Both the position numbers and the translations under genes were made by a program. 59,925 nt of DNA, taken from the NCBI GenBank assembly GCA_019359435.1, contig JAHHHI010000109.1, forward strand, positions 1 through 59,925. Direction: 5' to 3'. Below the pieces are notes generated by a model, which saw only the letters and a list, made by a program, of their open reading frames with translations, was not told the origin of the DNA and ran no database searches. Shown piece after piece: positions 25,244 through 31,962 of the stretch (the stretch's first letter is position 1; each line of letters opens with the position of its first letter). The DNA is from Kaiparowitsia implicata GSE-PSE-MK54-09C. GTDB lineage: Bacteria; Cyanobacteriota; Cyanobacteriia; Elainellales; Elainellaceae.

Positions 25244-25720
25244 ATGCCGACATCTGCCCAAAGGAACAGCTCATCAAGCCGGGGATTATTACCCGAAGGT
25301 GGCTTCAACGCGTTGGTGCCGGAACTCGACGTCACGAATATCAAGGCAAGCCTGGACTTCTGGTGTGGCCCGCTTGGTTTCAAGGTCGCCTATGATCGAC
25401 CGGCGGCTAAATTTGCCTATCTCCAACGCGAAGGTGCGCAGGTTATGCTGTGCCAGATCAACGGCAATTGGACAGTTGCCCCGCTTGAGCAGCCATTCGG
25501 GCGCGGCGTCAACTTTCAGTTTAAGACGGCAAGCTTGGCTCCCATTCTCGCAGCACTGGCGGAATTTGGCTGGCCACTTTTCCGGGAGCCTTATGAGGCT
25601 TGGTATCGGACGGGGACAAACCACGAGGGCGGCACTCTGGAATTTCTAGTGCAAGACCCTGACGGTTACCTGCTGCGCTTCGCCGAGGGAATCGGTGAGC
25701 GGACCGCCTCGCCTGAGTGA
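25244..25720 (+). CDS. VOC superfamily, bleomycin-resistance-like protein
   Basis: A 158-aa single-domain vicinal-oxygen-chelate protein. ALVPELDVTNIKASLDFWCGPLGFKVAYDR is the first beta-alpha-beta module, YLQREGAQVMLCQ the second, and LEFLVQDPDGYLLRFAEG the last strand with the conserved D-P-D-G-Y-L. The pattern fits the bleomycin-binding Ble subgroup, which sequesters the drug, but glyoxalase or dioxygenase roles cannot be ruled out. The N-terminal about 20 residues are a polar extension (SAQRNSSSSRGLLPE). Confidence 0.8.
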   Translation: MPTSAQRNSSSSRGLLPEGGFNALVPELDVTNIKASLDFWCGPLGFKVAYDRPAAKFAYLQREGAQVMLCQINGNWTVAPLEQPFGRGVNFQFKTASLAPILAALAEFGWPLFREPYEAWYRTGTNHEGGTLEFLVQDPDGYLLRFAEGIGERTASPE

Positions 25721-25853
25721 ACACTGGTCCGGACGCGAAGGCGGCATGAAGGGGGCAATGCCACTATGCCCGGGATTCATCCGGAGGTCGGCTATCGACC
25801 CTTTGCGGTTATCAGTGCGAGCGCGTCAATGCGCCTTCGACACGCATCGCAGG

Positions 25854-26399
25854 TCAACGCGGATAGATCTTGCCGCCGCAATCAAGCTGATCTTGGTGCT
25901 CTAAGCGAAAATTCGAGCCCGCTCCAAATAGGGGGATGCACTCAGGCATTTGCGAGGGCGAGAAAAATCTAAGCTCCATACTGGGCGCAGGATCAAGAAC
26001 GGTCCCGATGAAGCGCCATAACTCGGATGGACTAGCTCGCAAGGCGAATTCACCGATTTCTTTTGGCGCTTCATCCGTGTTCAAGGTTATAACGGTGGCC
26101 CCGCCCCCCGGATGGACGGCAACAAGCCAGTTTTCGCGTGTCAGATAAAAGGTCCCTCGCCGCGCTGGACCCCAGTCCGTCCACATTCGCTTATCTAATC
26201 TCCCGCGAGCATTCTCGATCCTCAATCGCGAGTAAGGCATCCAGTCGTCGCCCAGCCACCATTCAAATCGCGCATTCGCGCCTGTCCCTGCAAGATCAAG
26301 GGGCACGGCTTGGCGAGGGCTGGAGAACTGCGAATTGTAGCCCCATACAGCTGCGACGACGGCCAGTACAATGAGCGATAGACAGCCAAATCTGAACAT
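25854..26399 (-). CDS. Hypothetical membrane-anchored protein
   Basis: A 181-aa protein with an N-terminal anchor or signal (FGCLSLIVLAVVAAVWGY) and an extracytoplasmic domain containing FEWWLGDDWMPYSRLRIENARG, GTFYLTRENWLVAVHPGGGATVITL and LDPAPSMELRFFSPSQ. No family recognised. It is flanked by a palindromic repeat on its upstream side. Confidence 0.55.
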   Translation of the reverse strand: MFRFGCLSLIVLAVVAAVWGYNSQFSSPRQAVPLDLAGTGANARFEWWLGDDWMPYSRLRIENARGRLDKRMWTDWGPARRGTFYLTRENWLVAVHPGGGATVITLNTDEAPKEIGEFALRASPSELWRFIGTVLDPAPSMELRFFSPSQMPECIPLFGAGSNFRLEHQDQLDCGGKIYPR

Positions 26400-26458
26400 T
26401 CAGAACCCCGGATTGCGCTTGCACCTGAATAAGCGGGGCGCGGCCGAGCTAGGCAAGG

Positions 26459-26482
26459 GCCGCTTTCGACCCCGTTGCGGAC
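26459..26482 (-). repeat. Degenerate palindromic repeat, copy 6
   Basis: Arms GTCCGC and GCGGC around a GGGTCG core (minus strand), between the divergent genes at 25854-26399 and 26546-26821. Confidence 0.5.
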
Positions 26483-26545
26483 GTTAAAGCAGTCTCTTAG
26501 AACCGGCATTCGCTGCCACGACTTTGGCGGTAACATGGTGACGAG

Positions 26546-26821
26546 ATGTCTGAGAATCTAAAGGCGCTTTGGGACGGTTTGGGAGCCGAGATCAAGGCTG
26601 GGGCGAGCCTTGCTGACCCAGAAATTCTGAAACGCTTCGACGCGCTTACGGTCCCGGTCAATAAGCTACAAAAGCAGTTCCAACGCGAACGCGACCACCG
26701 GCCCTTCGTCTCTCAAGCTCCATGTCCCATATGCTGTGGGACCGTCACCTATGAATATCGTGCGCCGCTTATCGGAAGCATGAAGTGCGACACGCCGGGA
26801 TGCGTCGCACTGAATCTGTAA
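26546..26821 (+). CDS. Hypothetical zinc-ribbon protein
   Basis: A 91-aa protein. The N-terminal half is helical (LKALWDGLGAEIKAGASL…). The C-terminal half contains CPICCGTV and, about 20 residues later, CDTPGC, which together could hold one zinc ion in a ribbon. Not recognised as a named family; likely cytoplasmic. Confidence 0.6.
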   Translation: MSENLKALWDGLGAEIKAGASLADPEILKRFDALTVPVNKLQKQFQRERDHRPFVSQAPCPICCGTVTYEYRAPLIGSMKCDTPGCVALNL

Positions 26822-26825
26822 CGCG

Positions 26826-26870
26826 CTCGGTCGATGCCGACCCAGCGCCGACTTCTTCAACGCAATCGAC
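26826..26870 (+). mobile_element. Insertion-sequence end remnant
   Basis: About 43 bp, from CTCGGTCGAT through GCCGACTTCTTCAACGCAATC, match with few differences the IS end at the right edge of the window (reverse strand of about 59801-59847). Only the terminal segment remains here. Confidence 0.5.
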
Positions 26871-26881
26871 CCAAAGCCGAC
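26858..26881 (-). repeat. Degenerate palindromic repeat, copy 7
   Basis: GGGTCG core with left arm GTCGGC; the right side is the IS-type sequence GATTGCGTTG, also seen in copy 8. Confidence 0.45.
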
Positions 26882-26905
26882 ATCATTGGCATCGAATATG
26901 GCGGT

Positions 26906-27343
26906 ATGAAAAAGCGAGTTGCCGCGTGCACCGTCGTCGCCACCCTACTTGTCTCACAGGCAAGTCACGCATGCCGGGCCAATTTGCCCGCTGCATCTCG
27001 CATCCGCATGGAAACAGCGAGCATCGTCATTTTGGCCGAAGTTGAGCAAGCGGCCTATGAGGGAACGCGCCAAGATGATTGGCATCCGTGGAGGGGCCGC
27101 GCAGTAGCCAAGCAGGTGCTTCGTGGTGAAACCTCGGTGCAACAGTTTGAGTTCAGTCGGACCGGCAGCACGACGGCCTGTGATGACGGTCTCAGCCCTC
27201 CGGCATCTGGAGCCGTATGGGTGCTTTATCTCAAAGAGCAAGATGGAAAACCGCAGGTGCTGTTGGCCTACCCGTTGGCCATTGCGAGGGACGCCGACCC
27301 GACGTTGAGTTTGCGTCTAGGGGGCCACAGTGATGTCCGCTAA
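26906..27343 (+). CDS. Small secreted cysteine-containing protein, second copy
   Basis: A 145-aa protein with a signal peptide (KKRVAACTVVATLLVSQASHA) and a mature chain starting Cys-Arg-Ala-Asn. Later features are SIVILAEVEQAAYEG, RGRAVAKQVLRGETSVQQFEFSRTGSTTACDDG and AVWVLYLKEQDGKPQVLL. These match in order the protein at 13107 (Cys-Arg start, VLRG, second Cys), suggesting a diverged family of small disulfide-bonded exported proteins. The start was chosen at the ATG in front of the signal peptide. An IS110 element lies directly downstream. Confidence 0.62.
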   Translation: MKKRVAACTVVATLLVSQASHACRANLPAASRIRMETASIVILAEVEQAAYEGTRQDDWHPWRGRAVAKQVLRGETSVQQFEFSRTGSTTACDDGLSPPASGAVWVLYLKEQDGKPQVLLAYPLAIARDADPTLSLRLGGHSDVR

Positions 27344-27344
27344 C

Positions 27345-27357
27345 GACCGATTGTGTT
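27345..27357 (+). repeat. Left outer part of a split terminal inverted repeat
   Basis: GACCGATTGTGTT matches the outer end of the IS at the window's right edge and continues, in that copy, as GAAGAAGTC. Here it is cut after GTT by the IS110 element; the missing GTTGAAAAAGTCCG resumes at 28699. Confidence 0.55.
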
Positions 27358-27364
27358 CTCTAAC

Positions 27365-27605
27365 GGGTCAAGGTCTGGCTGCATGGTCCTGAGCGGAAAA
27401 TGCCGTTGGGTGCCTGCGTTCTCTGCGTGCTCATGGCACTTGATGGGGTCAGCTGGGTGCGGGGTGGCTTGGTTGAAACCGCAGTCGGCCGATCTGGTCG
27501 GCGGCATGCTACAGAATCGGCGCCATCACCTGCTCCCTCCCTCGGGCGTCGCTCCCGCTCGGGAGCTCGTTACGGCCTCCTGTCTTGCCTTCGCGTAACT
27601 GCTCG
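27365..27605 (-). ncRNA. Candidate bridge-RNA region of the IS110 element
   Basis: The long non-coding end of the element is GC-rich and contains clear self-complementary pieces, such as CTCCC with GGGAG around 27534-27567 and GCCGATC/GATCTGGTCGGC near 27488. IS110 family transposases are guided by a bridge RNA made from the longer non-coding end. Loop guides were not mapped. Confidence 0.3.
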
Positions 27606-27611
27606 TGGATG

Positions 27612-28625
27612 TCAGGCCGGCCGGAACTCGGTGCCGTGGCGCAGCATGGCATGCATGATAATGGCGAGGCGGCGGGCGAGTGCGATACGCGCCTTGCGCA
27701 TTGTCGATCGCCTTGCGATGGCGAGTGCCCAGTCCTTCAGTTTCAGCTCGCGCTTGTAACGGGTCAGCATGACGTTCGCAGCTTCGTAGAGCAGTGTTCG
27801 CACGCGCTTGTCACCGACCTTGGAGATACTGCCGACATAGTCGATCTCGCCGGATTGATAGCGCCGCGGTACGAGGCCGAGATAGGCTCCGAGATCCCTT
27901 GAGCGCCGGAAGCGTGACGGGTCATCGACCGCAGCGGCGAAGGCCAGCGCGGTGAGCTGGCCCACTCCGGGAATGGTCATGAGCCGCTGGCAGGCGTCGG
28001 ATACGCGCACGAGACGCTTCACATCGGCATCGATCGCAGAGACGGCTTCAAGCACGGCTGCCTTGGCAGCAACGAGACCACGCATGGCGCCGGGCAGGCC
28101 CGGGATACTGGCGCTCATCTGCACGACCTGGTCGACGAAGGCCGGGCTGAGCCCGCGCGGCAACCGGACGCCGAACACCACCGCCAGGCCTCGGATCTGG
28201 TTCTCCAGCGTCACGCGCTGACCGACGAGCTTCTTGCGAGCGACGATCAGCGCGCGAACCGCATGGGCGGGCAGCGACTTCACATGCACTGTCTTGTAGA
28301 ACCCGGTCCGGGCCAGTTGCGCCAAACCGCGCGCGTCGTTGCGATCGGTCTTGTGGGTCGTCAGCGTCTTGAGCGCCTGATAGGCCTGCCGGCTCTCGAT
28401 GCAGACGACCGGAACACCAAGCTCGGCCAAGCCATGATACAGCATCGGCGCCATCCGGCCCGTCTCGAACACCACCCGCGTGCAGGGTAGCGCTTGCGCC
28501 AACGCTGCCGCTATCGCCGCCGCGGATGAGACGGCTTTGACCTCATGCACAACCGCGCCGTCGCGATCGACGACGCAGATATGCGTCTCCTCCATCGACA
28601 CGTCCAGTCCAGCAAAATACTCCAT
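27612..28625 (-). CDS. IS110 family transposase
   Basis: A 337-aa DEDD transposase. The RuvC-like N-terminal domain has GLDVSMEETHICVVD with the first Asp, FETGRMAPMLYHGL with the Glu, and HKTDRNDARGLAQL with the two Asp. The C-terminal Tnp20 domain has LMTIPGVGQLTALAFAAAV and LGAYLGLVPRRYQSG. Full length with all acidic residues, so probably active. Confidence 0.95.
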   Translation of the reverse strand: MEYFAGLDVSMEETHICVVDRDGAVVHEVKAVSSAAAIAAALAQALPCTRVVFETGRMAPMLYHGLAELGVPVVCIESRQAYQALKTLTTHKTDRNDARGLAQLARTGFYKTVHVKSLPAHAVRALIVARKKLVGQRVTLENQIRGLAVVFGVRLPRGLSPAFVDQVVQMSASIPGLPGAMRGLVAAKAAVLEAVSAIDADVKRLVRVSDACQRLMTIPGVGQLTALAFAAAVDDPSRFRRSRDLGAYLGLVPRRYQSGEIDYVGSISKVGDKRVRTLLYEAANVMLTRYKRELKLKDWALAIARRSTMRKARIALARRLAIIMHAMLRHGTEFRPA

Positions 28626-28698
28626 GGCGTGCTCTCCTCTTCAGTTGGGGAGACACCCTATCGGCCTCCCGCGAAGAGCAGCCAGACCGTTACCCCAT

Positions 28699-28874
28699 GT
28701 TGAAAAAGTCCGGTCGGCGCGAAACCCCCCTGGCATTGGTGCTTGGCGGAGAAGAACGTTCTTCACGTTTCAGGAAATGCCCTCCGAGACTGGCAATGCC
28801 GTCTGAGGAGAGATGAAATTTCTACGCTCGGGCCAGCCGATCTCGTTCGAAGTATTGCTGCGGACTTTTTCAAC
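28699..28874. mobile_element. MITE-like element or IS remnant with 14-bp TIRs
   Basis: GTTGAAAAAGTCCG at 28699-28712 is repeated exactly in inverse orientation at 28861-28874. The about 150 bp between contain no intact gene. Including the outer sequence split off by IS110, the left TIR is GACCGATTGTGTTGAA-type and the right one reads GGGTCGATTGCGTTGAA in reverse, so the TIR extends to about 24 bp. Confidence 0.6.
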
Positions 28875-28894
28875 GCAATCGACCCATTGCGGAC
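28871..28894 (-). repeat. Degenerate palindromic repeat, copy 8
   Basis: GTCCGC arm, GGGTCG core and GATTGCGTTG on the other side, overlapping the MITE-like right end. Confidence 0.5.
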
Positions 28895-29074
28895 CTAGCT
28901 GCGAGAACGTGGGTTCTTCGAAAAAATCGCGACAACGATGCCCCACACGGTCATCGAGTAAAGCACCACCTTGAATTGGGGCCACGCGGCGAACAGATAC
29001 TCGCCCGCGAAATAGGCTCCGAGAATCGTTAGAACAATCGTGACGGCCAGCACGATACGGCTTCTCGTTATCAT
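28895..29074 (-). CDS. Small membrane protein
   Basis: A 59-aa protein with two membrane spans (IVLAVTIVLTILGAYFAGEYLF and VVLYSMTVWGIVVAIF) and a basic end (KNPRSRS). The ATG at MITRSR was preferred to an upstream codon. No family recognised; bounded on both sides by palindromic repeat copies. Confidence 0.5.
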   Translation of the reverse strand: MITRSRIVLAVTIVLTILGAYFAGEYLFAAWPQFKVVLYSMTVWGIVVAIFSKNPRSRS

Positions 29075-29140
29075 AGCCCGTCGGCTCCCCGTGTGCTGAG
29101 CGCAGGTCATTCAATCAGGGGACAAACGGACGGACAATAG

Positions 29141-29164
29141 GTCTGGTAGCGACCCGTTGCTGAC
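29141..29164 (-). repeat. Degenerate palindromic repeat, copy 9
   Basis: GTCAGC arm, GGGTCG core, CCAGAC right arm; lies upstream of the small membrane protein gene and beyond the 3' end of the recombinase gene. Confidence 0.45.
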
Positions 29165-29190
29165 GGACCCATGCGATCCAGCATGTGGTC

Positions 29191-30123
29191 TCAGATGTCC
29201 CGCGGCGGCTGGGGCACGACCAAGCCCAAGCGACGCGCCTGGTCGAGCAGAGACTTTACCGAGGAGGCTGCCCACTGTCGCCCGCCGCGCGGCGTCCGTT
29301 CCCGCATCCGTTCGAGCTGAGCGGCGATGTCGCGCAGGCTGAGCTCCGGATCGGCGATGGCGATGCCGGCGACGAGGGTCATCAGGCGATCCTCCGGCGG
29401 GCGCCGCGGCGAGCGCTGGAGCAGCTCTGCCTCCGCCATCTTCTCGCGCACCAGGCGATGTACGGCGCGCCGCAGCTTCTCGATGGTCCAGCTCTGGCCG
29501 CGCTGGTTCAGTACCCGCACGACATCGTCCCAGCTGTGCTGCGGCCGCAGGCGCCGCACGATCGGCAGCCAGGCCGAGGCCGAGGCGATCAGGTCGCCGA
29601 CATAGACGCGCTGGCGGGCCGCCGATGCCGCGCGGATCGCCTCCGGCCGGCGCTCGCGTAGTCCGGGGTTGCCGGCGAGCTTGCCACGCGCCTTGGCCGC
29701 CCGCATGCCGGCCTTGGTGCGCTCGGCGATCAGGGCGCGCTCGAGCTGGGCGACGGCGCCGAGAACCTGCAGCGAGAACATGCCCTGCGGCGTCGAGGTG
29801 TCGATTGGGTCGCGCAGCGAGCGGAAATGCGCTTTGCGCTCCTCGAGGTCCTCGATCACCGCGAGCAGGTGGCTGACCGAGCGGGCAAGGCGATCGAGGC
29901 GCACGACCACCAGGACGTCGCCGGCGCCGAGCTCGCGCATCAGCTTGGCGAGCACCGGCCGGGCCCGCGAGGCGCCGGAGCCGTGCTCCTGGTGGATGAT
30001 CTGGCAGCCGTTGGCGCGCAGCTCGTCGACCTGTGCGTCGGTCGCCTGGTCCTCGGTCGAGACGCGGGCATAGCCGATGAGGCGCCGGATCGGCCGGGGA
30101 GGGGCGGTGTACGGATTGGCCAT
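29191..30123 (-). CDS. Serine recombinase (resolvase/invertase family)
   Basis: A 310-aa recombinase. The catalytic domain opens with RLIGYARVSTEDQATDAQVDELRANGC, where S is the nucleophile, and continues with VVVRLDRLARSVSHLL containing the active-site arginines. The long E-helix region AQLERALIAERTKAGMRAAKARGK leads to a C-terminal DNA-binding part (DVVRVLNQRGQSWTIEKLRRAVHRL; LSLRDIAAQLERMRERTPRGGRQW). It is longer than a minimal resolvase and shorter than a large serine integrase. It may resolve cointegrates or invert DNA; no partner site was recognised. Confidence 0.88.
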   Translation of the reverse strand: MANPYTAPPRPIRRLIGYARVSTEDQATDAQVDELRANGCQIIHQEHGSGASRARPVLAKLMRELGAGDVLVVVRLDRLARSVSHLLAVIEDLEERKAHFRSLRDPIDTSTPQGMFSLQVLGAVAQLERALIAERTKAGMRAAKARGKLAGNPGLRERRPEAIRAASAARQRVYVGDLIASASAWLPIVRRLRPQHSWDDVVRVLNQRGQSWTIEKLRRAVHRLVREKMAEAELLQRSPRRPPEDRLMTLVAGIAIADPELSLRDIAAQLERMRERTPRGGRQWAASSVKSLLDQARRLGLVVPQPPRDI

Positions 30124-31014
30124 GGCGATTCCTGCGGCGATTCCGCCTCTTTGTACAATCAAGACAGGTTTTAGGAAACGGTCCTTTGCAGGCGTGTTTT
30201 ATCGACCGGCTCAGAGAGTCATAGAGGCCGATTGCGCCTTTCGAATAGGCCACCGCCTCACAGGGCCCCAAGCGGCCTCCTACGGGCTCCTGAGACGGAA
30301 AACGCGGATTCCAGGCGTGAGCTTACCCGGCCTGCGGATGCAGGAAGAGCAACCAAACCCATGGCGCGACTTGCTGGCGCGCCGGCGTACGGCCAATCCG
30401 CCGATCTGAGTGACTACCCAATGAGCATGAGGAATCCGCTCGATTAGGACGTACACGTAACCGGATCCGGTGTTCCTGGGCCATTCCAGCATCTCGGCCG
30501 AAGCCCCGCGAGTTCTTGAGCCAGAGTTGCGGCTGCGACTCGGTATAGAAAGATAATCAACCGCATCGGACGGACAGGGGGAGAGCCCGTTGGGGACCGC
30601 GAAACAAGTCGCGTCACCACCGGATCGGACGTGACACAGTCTCGACCCAACTCGGACATCGGCGTGAGGAAACCGCCGAGCCCGGTTATGGCTGCCGACA
30701 CTGAGAACGTCCGGTTTCAGACGGCCTGATTGGAGTCGCCCATGCTGCGAGTTCCAAGTTGATTTCATTGGTGGGCGGCCACGGTACAGAGCGGGCGGTC
30801 AATCTAGTCAGGGTTACACCGCCTACCCCGCTGCAGGCGCCAGTGCACGGCCGAGATGGCCGCCGCGGCGCCGGCAGACGAGCCGCCGTCGCCCCCCGCG
30901 CACCGTCAAGGCGTTGGACGCGAAGGGGACCTTCGCCTCGTTCAGCCCGCGATAGACGCGCTTCAGCCCGCCATTCGCTTCCCGCGCTACATCCTTGCCT
31001 GGGTTTCCGCTCAA
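30124..31014. other. Gene-poor stretch with coding debris
   Basis: About 890 bp without a convincing gene. On the minus strand around 30900-30995 the reading REANGGLKRVYRGLNEAKV … FASNALTVRGG looks like residual coding sequence, but no start, stop or homology could be defined. By analogy with the two other 34-bp element loci, an AraC gene would be expected here on the minus strand; none is present. Confidence 0.4.
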
Positions 31015-31048
31015 TAGACAAATTCGGCAGCAGCTAGACAGTTTCCGC
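31015..31048 (-). promoter_or_regulatory. 34-bp direct-repeat element, copy at ialB-like gene
   Basis: Read on the minus strand, half-site GGAAACTGTCTA is followed by CGAATTTGTCTA, with the TGTCTA words exactly 20 bp apart. From the first TGTCTA to the end of the element it is identical to the copy at 44145. The exported-protein gene at 31199 lies 151 bp away, in the same relative position as autotransporters 2 and 3 at theirs. Confidence 0.7.
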
Positions 31049-31198
31049 AACAATATGGCTGCTGCCCAGATTTGGCGTCATCCGGCTGCCCGACATGCCA
31101 CTGTGAAGACAGCGGTTGTTGTAGGCAAAAGCCGTTCGAATTGCCTCATGAAAGGGGCATCGCGCTGGCATCAATCTCAGTGAACCGCTGGAGTCTTC

Positions 31199-31834
31199 AT
31201 GATCTGCCCGTTCCCCATCTCCGGCCCCTTTGCTCGAAGCGCGTGCGTTCTGTTGGCTCTTACGGGCCTCACCCTGTCAGCTTCATCGACGCTGGCCCAG
31301 CCAGCGGGGAGCAACACAGCTGCGCCACAAGCGGCAGCCCCAGGCCCTGCGGGAACACAAGCTCCGGTCCCGTCAGAGCCCGGAGTGACGACGGCAAGCT
31401 TCGGCGACTGGACCCTGCGTTGCCAGCGTCTCGACGCCAATGGGCAGGTAGGTCGCGTGTGCGAGGTCAGCCATACCATTCAGGTTCAGGGTCAGGCGGG
31501 GCCGATCGCACAGGTCGCGATTGGCCGGCTGAGATCGGCCCACCCGCTGCGGGTGACAGTGGTGTTGCCGGTCAACGTCTCGTTTCCCGGCGCCGTCCAA
31601 ATCGCCACCGACGAAAAGAATGTCAAAGCTCTCGATCTGCCTTGGCGGCGCTGCCTGCCGAGTGGTTGCTTTGCAGACAACGCACTCAGCGACGAGGCGC
31701 TGACCCGGTGGCGTAGCCTCAGCCCGCCCGGCCAGATCCTCTTCAAGGACGCATCGGAACGCGAGCTGACGATTCCGTTGTCCTACCGGGGGCTCGGCCA
31801 AGCGCTCGATGCGCTCGCAAAGGAACGTCTCTGA
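31199..31834 (+). CDS. Invasion-associated locus B (IalB) family exported protein
   Basis: A 211-aa protein with a signal peptide (FARSACVLLALTGLTLSASSTLA), an Ala/Pro-rich spacer, and the IalB domain from about residue 65: TTASFGDWTLRCQRLD, GRVCEVSHTIQVQGQ, the long strand HPLRVTVVLPVNVSFPGAVQIA, and PWRRCLPSGCFADNALSDE with paired cysteines likely to form disulfides. IalB proteins are periplasmic or envelope proteins linked to erythrocyte invasion in Bartonella, but are widespread in non-pathogenic Hyphomicrobiales. The gene converges on autotransporter 2 and has a copy of the 34-bp element upstream. Confidence 0.87.
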   Translation: MICPFPISGPFARSACVLLALTGLTLSASSTLAQPAGSNTAAPQAAAPGPAGTQAPVPSEPGVTTASFGDWTLRCQRLDANGQVGRVCEVSHTIQVQGQAGPIAQVAIGRLRSAHPLRVTVVLPVNVSFPGAVQIATDEKNVKALDLPWRRCLPSGCFADNALSDEALTRWRSLSPPGQILFKDASERELTIPLSYRGLGQALDALAKERL

Positions 31835-31962
31835 CGTTTGAGTCATGAGGCATTCTACAGCCGCGCCGGCGCAGCCTGTCCTCGGCGGATCGAGCGTTGA
31901 GAGCCGCTGGAACTCCTTATCCGTATGACGCGCCGAGGCCGCGGCCAATTCAGCTCCTCAGC

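Larger units (their letters stand above)
27358..28698 (-). mobile_element. IS110 family insertion sequence
   Basis: Boundaries are inferred from the interrupted terminal repeat of the surrounding element: GACCGATTGTGTT ends at 27357 and GTTGAAAAAGTCCG starts at 28699, with GTT present on both sides. That gives about 1341 bp, a normal IS110 size, without terminal inverted repeats, as in this family. The transposase occupies 27612-28625. The roughly 250-bp non-coding part lies downstream of the gene, as in the IS1111-type arrangement. Confidence 0.65.

Noticed and set aside
30280-30768. 162-aa minus-strand frame after the recombinase
   Set aside because: Composition is irregular, no motif, and it crosses several partial frames; no support for a gene.
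30823-31053. Minus-strand frame covering the 34-bp element
   Set aside because: Its first 15 residues are simply the translated regulatory element (the same residues appear in front of the broken AraC gene), and the rest has no recognisable family.
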